Shown here in pieces: positions 38,801-44,795 of a stretch of DNA of 64,000 bases; the stretch's first letter is position 1, and the number at the start of each line of letters is the position of its first letter. The DNA lies in contig JAGVSM010003566.1 in assembly GCA_022494885.1 (NCBI GenBank), positions 1-64,000 on the forward strand, given 5' to 3'. The stretch is from Micrasema longulum. Taxonomy: Eukaryota > Arthropoda > Insecta > Trichoptera > Brachycentridae. A program made the position numbers and the translations under genes. Below the pieces are notes generated by a model. That model saw only the letters and a list, made by a program, of their open reading frames with translations. It had not been told where the DNA came from and did not search any database.

Positions 38801-41800
38801 TGATGGATGCGAATACTCTTTTCGCCACCGATACGTAAAAACAAAACAATCACAAATTTTGTACTTTTTCACAGAACGCAAGCGCCTCGGTATCGGGCAG
38901 TCCCAAGAGATGAACACGCTCTTCAGATTCTGGTCCTTCTTCCTGCGAGACAACTTCAACAAGACCATGTACGCAGAGTTCAAGTGAGTGATATATTGCC
39001 TCCATTTACACAACACTGATATATATCTAGCTTTTAAAACAATCTGAATATTTTGTTAATTATCTCTGTTTATTAAGTTAGTCTTCTTTGTTTATTCTCA
39101 AATGTAAAAACGTTTAAAAAAAGTATATTGTTAAGTGCCCTCGGCACGGGTAACCCCAGTGAGGGCACATTATTTTTTATTATTGTTTATAGTTTGCAAG
39201 AGTAAAAAATGAAAAACTTAATGAAGTCACTGAAATTAAATATTTAGGTGTAATGTTGGATTCAAAACTTACATTTCACCAAAACGCTAAGATGGTAATA
39301 AATAAGATTGCAAAAAAAAATATCAATTTTGGGAAGGATCAGAAGATTTATTGATAAGGACTCCTGCAAAACTATTTACAAAGCAATTATTGAACCACAC
39401 GTTAACTATTGTAGTAGCATTTTATTTTTATCAAACAAAGAAAACATAGATAAACTAACTGTATTACAAAATAAAGCCTTTAGAATCATTTTGAAAAAAA
39501 ACCAGATATACGAGGGTAAAGTCGATGGTAAATGAAATGAAATTATTAACATATAAACAAAGAATATTTTACAATACAATGATATTTGTTCATAAAATTA
39601 TAAACTCTAATAAAAAAACAGAATTTTGGAAAAAATTGATCGGAACCAGCATGAACACGATCACAATACTAGAGAAAAGAACAAAATTAGACTTCCATTT
39701 AGAAAAAAGGCAAAGTCACAAAATTCCATTTTATTTAAAGCAATTAAAAAGTATTACGAAATGGAAAAAAATATTTATGAAGAAAAAAACGTATCAAAAT
39801 TTAAAATAATGGTCAAGACATATGTGATAAACAATTTATAAATTAAATATATTTGTAATGTTATTATTAGAACACACATAACAATATGTATGATATGTGT
39901 GCCCTATTTTAAGATTTAAATAAATAAAAAAAAAAATGAAATAAAAATAAATATATATTACCGCTTGTTCGCAGAGCGCTGGCGCTGGAGGACGCAGCTG
40001 ACGGGTACCGCTACGGGCTCGAGTGCCTGTTCCGCTTCTTCAGCTACGGCCTCGAGAAGCGCTTCCGTCCGCAACTCTACCAGGACTTCCAGGCCGAGAC
40101 CATCGCCGACTACGAGAAGGGTGAGTGGCCGACCCCGACGACGTAATCCGAGCTGATCATTTCTCCGATACAGAATATTGCAACACCCTTACAAGTACAC
40201 TGAACAGAGGGGACTTGATAGAAACTTATCAGATACTCAGTGATCACTATGGTAAAAAAATCCTTTGCGCGTGGTGATGTAAAATTGCGTTACAACACGC
40301 AAAAGACGGAATATTCTTAAGTTCAGACATTTGAAAAAAAAAAAGGGATTTCGATCTTAATTTGTTGCAACTGAGAGGGAAAACATTTTTGAGAGGAAAA
40401 TATTTCTAGTCTAGGTATTTGCAGGGCTTCTGACCTGTCATTGGCAGGTTTACTTGGCCCACTTTACTTTATTCAGCATTCTGCCCACGTTTAAACGTCC
40501 ACAGTCCTTAAATTCTACCATCTGTTGATCTTTGTGAAGTCAAAGAGCTGAAACCTTTATCGATGCAGGTGAGATTCATCTGACTTAATTATTTCACCCG
40601 CTTACTAGGCAACGCCTGAAAACAGCTTTCAATTTTGACGCTTCTCTTATTGACAATATTTTGAGTTTGTACAAATTTTTGTAGATACAGAATGAATTTA
40701 ACCCCCTTGGGAGTTATGTTTCAACAGAAAGCAATTGAAATCTAGGCTTATAACCTGACATTGACTGGCTCGAGTATCACACCGTGTAGCTTTCAGTATT
40801 CTGCCGATGTTTGAACATCTTTTTTTTATTTTTTTAAATTTTTTTTTGTTTTTTTTTACAATAAACATAAGTGATAAAACAGAGTATTAAATAAATAAAT
40901 CATAATTACATAGCAATGAAATACAAATTAATAGTAAAAATAGTAAACAAAAAATCCCACAAAGGCATGGCCTGTTCGTGGGTATACAAGAAAATGTTAA
41001 TGATTTTTTGCTACTATAATAAATAATGGACAGTTATAATATTTTTGTGTAACATAAGAAAGAAAAAATAAAATATTCTGTAAAAGATAATGTGGTATTT
41101 TTTTTTTTAATAATTAAAAAAGGAAATAAAAACATTTAAAAAAAATTATTCCTTCAACTCTTCAATCTGTCGTCCAGTTCGCTTCTCGATGTGATGTATC
41201 CGTTCGTCCGCAGGTCAGCTGTACGGGCTGGAGAAGTTCTGGGCCTTCCAGAAGTACTACAAGCACGCCGACAGCCTGCACACGGACCCCCGCCTGCAGG
41301 AGCACCTGGCCAAGTTCCAGTCCATCGAGGACTTCCGCGTCGTGGAGCCGCAGCTCAAGGAGCTGCTGGGCTGGGCGCGCAAGGAGTCCGGCCAGCCGCC
41401 GACGCGGCGCACGCCGGCGCGCGCGCGCTCGCTCAGCGAGTCGGAGCCGCCGGAAAGGTAAAGAATCAAAGCAGGAAAAAATAATATACTTCTCTTCCAT
41501 GAAAGTAGTCGTACGTTCTTAATATTCACAATACACGTGAAAAATAATATACTTCTCTTCCATGAAAGTAGTCTTACGTTCTTAATATACACAATACACG
41601 TGAAAAATAATATACTTCTCTTCCATGAAAGTAGTCGTACGTTCTTAATATACACAATACACGTGAAAAATACAATTCGAGATTTAAAGAAAAAAATGTG
41701 TTTTTGGTATGCATATGTGAAAGCATGGCATTCTATCCTCTCTACTTGGAGTTGGCTAATGTTTAGTCTGCGCGAGCACCGAGCCGACTAGAGGCTGGAT

Positions 41801-44795
41801 TATACTGACCGTGTTCAGGTCAAAGGCGTTTTTTTTTTTTTAGTTTATTCAGAAAAAATATTAATACAGTTGATCTTGGTATTACAATGAAGATGGGACA
41901 AACTGAATTTATTTATTTATTTTTTAATTAACAGACTTTCAGTCCATTAAAAAAATGGCAAACACAAATATTTATAATTCATAGAAATGAATGAAATGAA
42001 TGAATGAAACGAATGAAACGAATGAAGCGAATGAAGCGAATGAAGCAAATGAAATGAATGAAATGAATGAAATGAATGAAATGAATGAAATGAATGAAAT
42101 GAATGAAATGAATGAAATGAATGAAATGATTGAAATGAATGAAATGAATGAAGTGATTGAAGTGATTGAAGTGAATGAAGTGAATGAAGTGAATGAAGTG
42201 AATAAAGTGAATGAAATGAATGAAATGAATGAAATGAATGAAATGAATGAAATGAATGAATGAAACGAATGAAACGAATGAAGCGAATGAAGCGAATGAA
42301 GCAAATGAAATGAATGAAATGAATGAAATGAATGAAATGAATGAAATGAATGAAATGAATGAAATGAATGAAATGAATGAAATGATTGAAATGAATGAAG
42401 TGATTGAAGTGAATAAAGTGAATGAAATGAATGAAATGAATAAAATGAATGAAATGAATGAAATGAATGAAATGAATGAAATGAATGAAATGAATGAAAT
42501 GAATGAAATGAATGAAATGAATGAAATGATTGAAGTGAATGAAGTGAATGACGTGAATGATGTGAATGAAGTTAATGAGATGGATGAGATGAATGAGATG
42601 AATAACGTTCTATATGATTTGACTTGACGTTCAATATATTATTAGTATCTCTGAAATGTGTGTGCGATTCCAGGCTCGGCAGTTCATGGAGCAGTAACCC
42701 GGTCCAGTACGCGCGCACGCAGACGCGAGCCCGCGCCGAGTCCTTCGGCTCCGGCCTTCGCAAGGACGCCAGCCGAGGTGAGACGGAAGACCTTTAAAAA
42801 TTATTGTTTTTATCTAATTTTTATTTTTTATTATTGCGCAATAAAAAAAACATTTGTTTTAAAATGGCAAAATCGTATGATTTCCTCGTTTCGCGTGCGT
42901 TTTGTACCCGTTATTTGCATAAATAATTAATGTTTTAATTAAGGGCACATATTGAAAGTTTTTGCCTAAAGAAAGTTTTATAATATTTTTCATTCAATAT
43001 TCTACGTTTATTCTACTTTTTATACTAAAGTCTGAGGAGGAATTATCGGCTCCTCATCGGCAACCGTGTGTGGTCTCTTGGGCAACGGATAATGGAGGTT
43101 TGGTGCATTAATTCGCGAATGATTCCCTCGTTGCAGGCTTCAAGCCGCCGGCCGGCAAGCCGAGGCAGGGCAAGGCGGCCGGCAGCAAGCCGGGCAAGCC
43201 GGCGCCCAAGCCCGCTCGGGCCGACCTCGACGTCGCCAAGGACCCCGGCCAAGGTTTATTCAAAGTTATTTATTAACCGTCAGTCCATTCATACAATGTA
43301 TGGGGTTCTAATATCACAATAAAAGAATAGTTTAAAACATTTAAAAAAAGAAAAGAAGCATCGACAAACATAAGGGACATCGAGACAAGATCTGGACTAT
43401 TTATTTAGTGCTCGTTTAAGCCGTGTAAACTTAAACCAAAAAAGTCCAGATGATCTTGTCTCGAGTCAACAATACGACAAGAGAATTAAGGCCATAGTTT
43501 GTCCTATGCTGATAGATGAACAGTACTTCATTGTTTCTCAACCTACGAGTCGGAATATGGAATTTGACGTGTCCCAGTAATAATGGAACATCAATTATAC
43601 CATTTAGTATGCCGACGGAGTCAATATTAGTTCTACGTTTTTGTAGACTAGAAATATTTAAAATTGAACCTATTTCAGCGTAAGAATAATTATCTCTCTC
43701 TAGTCCGAGCATCCACGCTACTTTTCGAAGCGAGCGATGTTGGACTGATTCAATGTGATTTATGCCATTCACATAGAATGGAGACCAGCCCACTATTCTA
43801 GGAGGCATATTCTAGAAGAGGGCGAACAGCCGAGCAATAAAGAGTTTTGATTGTACGGACATGAGTAAAATCAGAGGATATTCTGTTAATGAAGCCGAGT
43901 AATTTCAGTGATTTATTGACTGTATTATCTATATGCTCGTTGTATGTCAGTTTATAGTCCAAAACAACTCCTAAATCTCTGATGGACTGGACTACATCAA
44001 TTTTGGAGTTTTCTAATAGGTACTCGAAGGAAATGGGTTGTTTTGTTCTATGAAATGACATTATTTTGCATTTTTTAATATTTAGTTCTTATTTATTGAC
44101 TTTACACCATCGGTTAAAAGAGTTAATGTCTGATTGAAGAAGAAAGCAGTCTTGTAAAGTTTGAATTATTTTGAGAATTTTGTTGTCGTCCGCGAAGAGC
44201 CAAAAACGAGAGTAAGAGAATGATTTAGCAACATCATTAATAAACAAATTGTATGTCAGTGTATAGTCCAAAACAACTCCTAAATCTCTATTCTAGAAGA
44301 GGGCGAATAGTTGAGGACTTTATTCTTCCTAAACATGCGTCGACCGCATGTCACAATTTAGTAAAATGCCAAAATTAGACACTTGAACAAAATGGCTAAT
44401 TGCACTGAACCAACTTTGAATTTAGTTTGAGACAACAATTTACACGTTCTTTTATTTACCTTGACTTTATACGCCATTTTGGGCAAACGCGGCGGCGCGC
44501 GGCTCGGCGACTTTTGACAGATCAAATGAGTTTCGAAAAATTTTCAACGTAAAACCGGGGTTACGAAAAACGTTGACTGGGGAATATTTTAATGAGAATT
44601 TATGGAAAAAATTGAGACCTAAAAATGGGAAAATATAAAATCGAGGAACGTAAAAACGAGGTTTTACTATTCATTAAATTGTTTATATTAAAGTAAATCA
44701 GCTTTAAGTTGCTTGCTAAAAATAAAAATAGTAATATTATATTATTGATTCCAGCAGCAACGGCCGTCCCTAAGGACTGTGCGACCGCCAAGTGA
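11752..44795 (+). CDS. larp: larp (La-related protein 1), 22 coding exons, 5' incomplete
   Basis: RNA-binding protein of the LARP1 family. In the family, LARP1 binds the cap and 5' TOP motif of ribosomal-protein mRNAs through its DM15 region and links mRNA stability and translation to TOR signalling in the cytoplasm. Joined exons give 965 residues ending in TGA: 11752-11874, 14498-14636, 16235-16312, 17806-17897, 19936-20063, 21830-22019, 22749-22906, 23807-23938, 26013-26110, 26706-26848, 27898-28052, 29953-30172, 33092-33202, 34086-34186, 35518-35625, 36223-36383, 38875-38983, 39975-40120, 41214-41457, 42674-42777, 43137-43253, 44755-44795. Every junction is GT-AG and keeps frame. Recognised blocks: La motif (about residues 182-250), PAM2-like motif (about 360-369), acidic block (about 460-500), DM15 repeats (about 687-820). 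No start codon is visible; exon 1 opens in phase 0, so at least one upstream exon is missing. Exons are very GC-rich against AT-rich introns. Identity is near certain; exact ends of some exons are inferred. Confidence 0.93.
11885..13130 (+). mobile_element. LINE 3' end, split by an RTE insertion
   Basis: Frame near 11900-12110 ([31 protein letters not shown]) resembles a Jockey/CR1 C-terminus. The 3'UTR continues to 12428 and resumes at 12962 after an inserted RTE. Located in larp intron 1. Confidence 0.65.
12429..12961 (+). mobile_element. RTE-type LINE, 5' truncated, with 14-bp target duplication
   Basis: Starts [19 protein letters not shown], continues [36 protein letters not shown] and ends GTGATGGTTAGTTAGTTAG. 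Several frameshifts and stops. Exact duplication TAGGAGCAAAAATT at 12415-12428 and 12962-12975. Confidence 0.92.
13131..13560. other. Intronic unique sequence
   Basis: Larp intron 1. No repeat family or coding block recognised. Confidence 0.35.
13565..14166. repeat. Foldback repeat family F, two opposed halves
   Basis: Starts with TTGTCCAAATTTTTGTAGAC, then CTAGGCATCTACAGGGCTTA, GTGGCCACTTTACACACTGT and GTTGATGTTTGTGAAGTTAA; these words recur in reverse complement at 14030-14160. Present at least a dozen times in the window. Confidence 0.75.
14498..14636 (+). CDS. larp: larp exon 2
   Basis: Begins GAG AGC TCG after GGCAG and ends with one base of a split Gly or Asp codon before GTGAGT. Encodes a basic, Lys/Arg-rich linker containing [13 protein letters not shown], a segment I recognise as typical of LARP1 upstream of the La motif. 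Confidence 0.85.
14755..15910. repeat. 32-bp minisatellite in larp intron 2
   Basis: Tandem AAATCATTGGAATAAC plus TTTTATTATTATCTTT with variant units, about 35 copies. A sub-block (about 14820-15170) recurs at about 15560-15760, showing larger-scale duplication. Confidence 0.9.
16235..16312 (+). CDS. larp: larp exon 3
   Basis: Short exon between TCTCAG and GTGAGT, phase 1 in and out. Encodes [18 protein letters not shown] and then RGGRYPRS, an RGG-type linker. Frame is set by its neighbours; the overlapping reading frame is a shadow. Confidence 0.82.
16583..16795 (-). mobile_element. RTE fragment in reverse orientation
   Basis: Reverse strand encodes [26 protein letters not shown] and a frameshifted continuation up to the SQWSSV point. 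It is the segment directly upstream of the RTE piece that lies in + orientation from 16837. Confidence 0.8.
16799..17670 (+). mobile_element. Jockey-like LINE (J1) 3' end, split by RTE
   Basis: 16799-16836 and 17371-17670 join to give the same sequence as 8620-8965 (GACAAGTAAAATTC, ACTCGTAGGTTG|AGAAACAA). Ends with (AAAT)n. Confidence 0.85.
16837..17370 (+). mobile_element. RTE-type LINE nested in J1, 7-bp target duplication
   Basis: Open for 169 codons: [60 protein letters not shown], ending [16 protein letters not shown] reverse-transcriptase C-terminus. TAGGTTG flanks it at 16830-16836 and 17371-17377. Tail is (GTT)n. One of the youngest-looking copies here. Confidence 0.93.
17806..17897 (+). 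CDS. larp: larp exon 4
   Basis: Acceptor CCGCAG, donor GTAAGC. Completes a Gly codon and encodes [20 protein letters not shown] and then LAPHRHDYQ, continuing the RGG linker of exon 3. Leaves in phase 0. Confidence 0.82.
18126..18930. repeat. 39-45-bp minisatellite in larp intron 4, split by a SINE
   Basis: Units of TCTAAATATTTCAAGTGGAA plus AAGGTTTTTTCTTGAGTTT of variable length. The array is interrupted at 18293-18556 by a type B SINE. Confidence 0.88.
18293..18556 (+). mobile_element. tRNA-headed SINE (type B)
   Basis: CGGCCTCGTGGTGTAATGGC (A box) and GGTTCGATTCCCCAC (B box), then the body with TATTTATTTAAAAGGGTGTT and CAGTGCCCTATGCACC, ending GGGAACGATGATGATGA. Confidence 0.9.
19936..20063 (+). 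CDS. larp: larp exon 5, start of La motif
   Basis: Encodes a Gln-rich segment, then [20 protein letters not shown] and DYIKKQ(I), the N-terminal helix of the La motif. Donor ATGTGAGT splits the Ile codon of KKQIEYYFS. An in-frame upstream acceptor ending at 19866, preceded by a long pyrimidine tract, would add 23 codons (start 19867). The start given is the more conservative choice. Confidence 0.85.
20075..21375. repeat. 35-bp minisatellite in larp intron 5, about 36 copies
   Basis: Unit GAATGTAACAGGATTACCAT plus TGTTTTTGTTGTTGT, starting within about 20 bp of the exon 5 donor. Related degenerate copies continue at 21530-21665. Each unit contains a T/G-rich tract ending AACAG, resembling a splice acceptor. 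Confidence 0.93.
21410..21510. mobile_element. Foldback MITE fragment
   Basis: AATACTTGGTACACTTTCAC and GCGCTTTCACCCTC..GGGCATCTTC match the more complete inverted-repeat copy at 58995-59125. One arm only here. Confidence 0.6.
21830..22019 (+). CDS. larp: larp exon 6, core of La motif
   Basis: Acceptor TTCTCAG, donor GTACGC, 190 nt. Encodes [19 protein letters not shown], then [18 protein letters not shown] and [11 protein letters not shown]. The aromatic and basic residues of the La-motif RNA-binding pocket (YYF, FFLRRKM, F in SFHRV) are present. This is the most diagnostic exon of the gene. Confidence 0.93.
22041..22092 (+). pseudogene. Partial duplication of larp exon 6 end
   Basis: Intron sequence just after the exon 6 donor reads [13 protein letters not shown] in translation, resembling [13 protein letters not shown] at the end of exon 6. 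A 37-base alignment shows 30 matches and no gaps. Probably a decayed internal duplication of the La motif coding sequence. Confidence 0.5.
22110..22420. repeat. About 20-bp tandem repeat in intron 6
   Basis: Degenerate units of CTTGATGAGATTTACCATT with runs of near-identical copies at 22225-22310. Confidence 0.8.
22450..22565 (-). mobile_element. J2 LINE 3' tail fragment
   Basis: GGATAACTTAAATAGCACCA and AAGGCCGCTTTGTAAAG match the reverse complement of the J2 3' end. Confidence 0.65.
22749..22906 (+). CDS. larp: larp exon 7
   Basis: Encodes [13 protein letters not shown], the end of the La motif module in insect LARPs, then a long Pro/Glu linker ending FRVQQ. Acceptor CTCAG, donor AGGTACCG, phase 2 out. 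Shadow frames on the other strand exist because of the high GC. Confidence 0.88.
23150..23680. repeat. 26-28-bp tandem repeat in intron 7
   Basis: Units of TTTTCACTGCCCCCTTTACA and TTTACAT with variable length, strongly pyrimidine-rich, lying upstream of the exon 8 acceptor. Confidence 0.85.
23686..23745 (+). mobile_element. RTE 3' terminus fragment
   Basis: AAGACAGAGTGGCGTTCAAT, CTGCCCACCCCTACGGAGAA and GTGATTGTTTGTTTA match the last 60 bp of the RTE family; severely 5' truncated. Confidence 0.8.
23807..23938 (+). CDS. larp: larp exon 8
   Basis: Starts after ATCTAG, ends before GTAACC; phase 2 in and out. Encodes a low-complexity Pro/Ala/Leu linker ([20 protein letters not shown]). Assigned by phase, splice signals and exon-like GC content rather than by conserved sequence, so it could be alternatively spliced. 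Confidence 0.72.
24149..24520. mobile_element. TA-flanked MITE, copy 2
   Basis: Same TIRs as 7948-8308 (CAGGGTGTTCTTTAAACCCT), TA on both sides, inner palindrome TTCTGCAGGGGAG. In larp intron 8, adjacent to an RTE copy. Confidence 0.88.
24530..25250 (+). mobile_element. RTE-type LINE fragment
   Basis: Longest RTE coding stretch here: [74 protein letters not shown]. One in-frame TAG at 24664-24666 and later frameshifts. Runs directly into a 5'-truncated type B SINE. Confidence 0.88.
25250..25382 (+). mobile_element. SINE type B, 5' truncated
   Basis: Contains GCGTAAGACTGATTGTCTTA and CGATGCAGTGCCCTATGCGC, ending GGAATGATT; lacks the tRNA head. Confidence 0.8.
25438..25775. repeat. Foldback repeat family F fragment
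   Basis: AAGTCCAGGCATTTACAGGG at the left and its reverse half (ACACAATGTGTAAAGTGGCC, CCAATGACAGGTC) at the right. Confidence 0.7.
25795..25925. mobile_element. Fragment of CTATAGTCC foldback element
   Basis: CACTCCTTAGATGTTACTAC and GTCACTTTTTCTGACAACTG match the arm of the 57380-57832 element. Confidence 0.65.
26013..26110 (+). CDS. larp: larp exon 9, PAM2-like motif
   Basis: Acceptor TTTGCAG, donor TCTGGTAAAA. Encodes [20 protein letters not shown] and then [22 protein letters not shown] fits the PAM2 pattern L-N-x-x-A-x-E-F-x-P except for Val in place of Ala; PAM2 motifs bind the MLLE domain of poly(A)-binding protein. Confidence 0.85.
26407..26586 (-). mobile_element. tRNA-headed SINE (type A)
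   Basis: Reverse strand: GGCGGCCTCCGTGGTGTCGT head, B box GGTTCAATTCCCGG, body with ATGTAATTCACAACTGTAAT and an A-rich tail (poly-T at 26407-26420). In intron 9. Confidence 0.88.
26706..26848 (+). CDS. larp: larp exon 10
   Basis: Between TTCCAG and GTAATA. Gly/Glu-rich linker ending PPLTDIWTE, which leads into VKRRSK of the next exon. A MITE (26857-27204) lies only eight bases into the following intron, so the donor context is partly transposon-derived. Confidence 0.83.
26857..27204. mobile_element. TA-flanked MITE, copy 3, beside the exon 10 donor
   Basis: TIR CAGGGTGTTCATTAAACCCC at left, complementary end at right, TA duplications. Its first base is the ninth base of intron 10. Confidence 0.9.
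27552..27785 (+). mobile_element. tRNA-headed SINE (type B)
   Basis: CAGCTCGTGGTGTAACGGTC head, B box GATTCGATTCCCGAC, body GTACCGATGCAGTGCCCTAT, tail GGGAATGAAGAAAAAG. About 110 bp upstream of exon 11. Confidence 0.88.
27898..28052 (+). CDS. larp: larp exon 11
   Basis: Acceptor CCCCAG, donor TGGTGAGT (splits a Trp codon). Encodes [14 protein letters not shown], then [12 protein letters not shown] and QNTFTDW, matching the conserved LARP1 block with DFxFDEE and NTFTxWSD. Confidence 0.92.
28272..29242. mobile_element. PIF/Harbinger-like DNA element, nonautonomous
   Basis: Ends GGGCCGGTTGCATC and its near-complement GATGCAACTGGCCC, flanked by TTA on both sides, the three-base target typical of PIF/Harbinger. 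The + strand at 28590-28780 reads, with stops, [14 protein letters not shown] and [20 protein letters not shown], resembling the C-terminus of a Myb/SANT-type accessory protein. In larp intron 11. Confidence 0.75.
29365..29735. repeat. Foldback repeat family F copy
   Basis: GAGTTTGTCCAAATGTTTGT, GGAAGTCTAGGCATTTACAG, GTGGCCACTTTACACACTGT in order; upstream of exon 12. Confidence 0.7.
29953..30172 (+). CDS. larp: larp exon 12
   Basis: Encodes [20 protein letters not shown] and continues VTQTGRG...[17 protein letters not shown]. The [13 protein letters not shown] and [11 protein letters not shown] segments are hallmark LARP1 sequence between the La motif and DM15. Phase 0 out, donor GTGAGG. 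Confidence 0.93.
30266..30765 (-). mobile_element. J2 LINE 3' end
   Basis: Reverse frame [20 protein letters not shown] ... [20 protein letters not shown] matches 9143-9577. Tail ATTATTATTATT at the left end. In larp intron 12. Confidence 0.85.
31148..32600. mobile_element. CTATAGTCC foldback element split by a retroposon
   Basis: Left arm 31153-31597, right arm 32512-32600 (TCTGACAACTGTCATTTTAA, ATTTTAAGGACTATA). Matches 57380-57832 apart from the inserted retroposon. Confidence 0.75.
31600..32510 (-). mobile_element. LINE-tailed nonautonomous retroposon
   Basis: Antisense copy, nearly full length relative to 10738-11650, starting with the (TA)n tail and ATAATTTATATAGTGCCATT. Four spaced CGTCTTGCAGCTAC-type motifs. 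Inserted into the foldback element. Confidence 0.8.
33092..33202 (+). CDS. larp: larp exon 13
   Basis: 37 codons between CACCAG and GTGAGT, phase 0 both ends. Encodes [20 protein letters not shown] and a PPPPPP tract. Low-complexity linker, placed by phase and splice sites. An overlapping longer frame on the same strand is a shadow. Confidence 0.78.
33310..33860 (+). mobile_element. Foldback F fragments with SINE scraps and a type B SINE
   Basis: 33340-33600 carries foldback F words; 33464-33497 is the head of a type A SINE in reverse; 33597-33860 is a near-complete type B SINE (GTGGTGTAGTGGTCGGCGCG, GGTTCGATTCCCGAC, tail GATGATGATGATG). In larp intron 13. Confidence 0.8.
34086..34186 (+). 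CDS. larp: larp exon 14
   Basis: Acceptor TTTCAG, donor AGGTCAGT. Encodes [10 protein letters not shown] and [18 protein letters not shown]; the RFYAVxKD segment is conserved in LARP1 proteins before DM15. Confidence 0.87.
34222..35405 (+). mobile_element. Pogo-like MITE split by a LINE
   Basis: TAGTAAAACCTCACTTTTAC at 34228 and the inner part at 35120-35405 (CCCCGGTTTTACGTTGAAAA, GACGCATGTTTAGGAAGAAT) match 62288-62700. The LINE at about 34346-35118 sits inside. TA target and TIR recall pogo/Tigger-like elements. Confidence 0.65.
34346..35118 (+). mobile_element. Jockey/CR1-like LINE 3' end
   Basis: Frame 34457-34702: [33 protein letters not shown], then 3'UTR shared with 296-660 and an (AAAAT)n tail. 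In larp intron 14. Confidence 0.8.
35518..35625 (+). CDS. larp: larp exon 15
   Basis: Acceptor TTTCAG, donor GGGTGAGT. Encodes [20 protein letters not shown] and then [16 protein letters not shown], the conserved HHVGWIMD segment of LARP1. Phase 2 in and out. Confidence 0.92.
35910..36000 (+). mobile_element. tRNA-headed SINE (type C) fragment
   Basis: GTTCCGCGAGTAGCGTCTCG and GGTTCGATTCCCATATTGGG; same type at 44871. The tRNA-like cloverleaf is not intact. Confidence 0.7.
36223..36383 (+). CDS. larp: larp exon 16, DM15 repeat A
   Basis: Encodes [10 protein letters not shown], a Ser/Gly linker, then [20 protein letters not shown] and KYHYRCLK: the first DM15 helical hairpin. Acceptor GCCAG, donor AAGGTGAGC, phase 1 out into ERKRLG. 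Confidence 0.94.
36585..37310 (-). mobile_element. LINE-tailed nonautonomous retroposon
   Basis: Antisense copy ending near TTCCAACGACTTA, 5' truncated relative to 10738. (TA)n tail at 36582-36594. In larp intron 16. Confidence 0.8.
37545..38152 (-). mobile_element. Pogo-like MITE, reverse copy
   Basis: Reverse complement of parts of 62288-62930, ending AAAACGAGGTTTTACCGTA at the right. Diverged. Confidence 0.6.
38153..38815 (-). mobile_element. J2 LINE fragment interrupted by foldback F
   Basis: LINE reverse-strand sequence at 38155-38230 and 38708-38815; between them a foldback F element (38230-38707). The target word CTCTGCGGAAAACG / CTCCGTGGAAAACG is repeated at both borders. Confidence 0.75.
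38875..38983 (+). CDS. larp: larp exon 17, DM15 repeat B
   Basis: Encodes [20 protein letters not shown] and then [16 protein letters not shown], nearly invariant in animal LARP1. Acceptor TTCACAG, donor AAGTGAGT, which splits the Lys codon. Confidence 0.95.
39183..39940 (+). mobile_element. LINE reverse-transcriptase C-terminus with frameshifts
   Basis: [20 protein letters not shown], then [20 protein letters not shown] and [34 protein letters not shown]: Jockey/CR1-like thumb region. Two frameshifts. Ends in (AAAT)n. In larp intron 17. Confidence 0.85.
39975..40120 (+). CDS. larp: larp exon 18, DM15 repeats B/C
   Basis: Encodes [20 protein letters not shown] and then [19 protein letters not shown]. 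The SYGLEKRF stretch carries the Tyr and Glu that family knowledge places in the m7G-cap pocket. Acceptor TTCGCAG, donor AAGGGTGAGT. Confidence 0.95.
40370..40822. repeat. Foldback repeat family F copy
   Basis: TCTAGGTATTTGCAGGGCTT, TCTGTTGATCTTTGTGAAGT, then a second start GTTTGTACAAATTTTTGTAG. In larp intron 18. Confidence 0.7.
40855..41145 (-). mobile_element. LINE 3' end fragment
   Basis: Same family as 3280-3500 (AAAGGCATGGCCTGTTCGTG, AATAATGGACAGTTATAAT) just upstream of exon 19. Confidence 0.6.
41214..41457 (+). CDS. larp: larp exon 19, end of DM15
   Basis: 244 nt, the longest exon. Encodes [17 protein letters not shown] (second cap-pocket Tyr in [10 protein letters not shown]), then [15 protein letters not shown], then a Ser/Arg-rich tail ending SLSESEPPE. 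Donor AGGTAAAG, phase 2. Confidence 0.95.
41472..41672. repeat. 62-bp tandem repeat, three copies
   Basis: CTTCTCTTCCATGAAAGTAG and TACGTTCTTAATATACACAA repeated nearly perfectly, beginning within 20 bp of the exon 19 donor. Low divergence suggests it is recent. Confidence 0.9.
41983..42605. repeat. 9-bp GAATGAAAT array in intron 19
   Basis: Long array translating as MNE repeats on one strand and HSF/FIS repeats on the other. A block of about 256 bp starting at 42000 is repeated from 42256. Not protein coding in my view. Confidence 0.92.
42674..42777 (+). CDS. larp: larp exon 20
   Basis: Acceptor TTCCAG, donor GAGGTGAGA. Encodes [20 protein letters not shown] and [14 protein letters not shown], a basic C-terminal tail. 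Phase 1 out, which fits exon 21 and also the distal candidate exon at 55225. Confidence 0.87.
43137..43253 (+). CDS. larp: larp exon 21
   Basis: Encodes [20 protein letters not shown] and then [18 protein letters not shown], a Lys/Pro-rich tail. Acceptor TTGCAG is good; donor AAGGTTTAT is weak, consistent with alternative splicing at this end of the gene. Confidence 0.83.
43375..44300 (-). mobile_element. Jockey-like LINE (J1), longest copy
   Basis: Reverse frames in order: [20 protein letters not shown] (RT catalytic FADD), [59 protein letters not shown], and a C-terminus as at 8312-8965. Several frameshifts; 5' truncated. In larp intron 21. Confidence 0.88.
44310..44672 (-). mobile_element. 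Pogo-like MITE, reverse copy
   Basis: AAACATGCGTCGACCGCATG and ACGTAAAAACGAGGTTTTAC match the reverse complement of 62288-62660. Confidence 0.65.
44755..44795 (+). CDS. larp: larp exon 22, terminal coding exon
   Basis: Encodes [13 protein letters not shown] then TGA at 44793-44795. The acceptor is a tandem CAGCAG, so use of the second CAG (start 44758) removes one Ala. The exon continues untranslated to 44822, where CAG|GTAACT forms a strong donor. Confidence 0.75.

Noticed and set aside
42000..42627. MNE-repeat and HSF-repeat proteins
   Set aside because: Open frames on both strands of a simple 9-bp repeat inside a larp intron.
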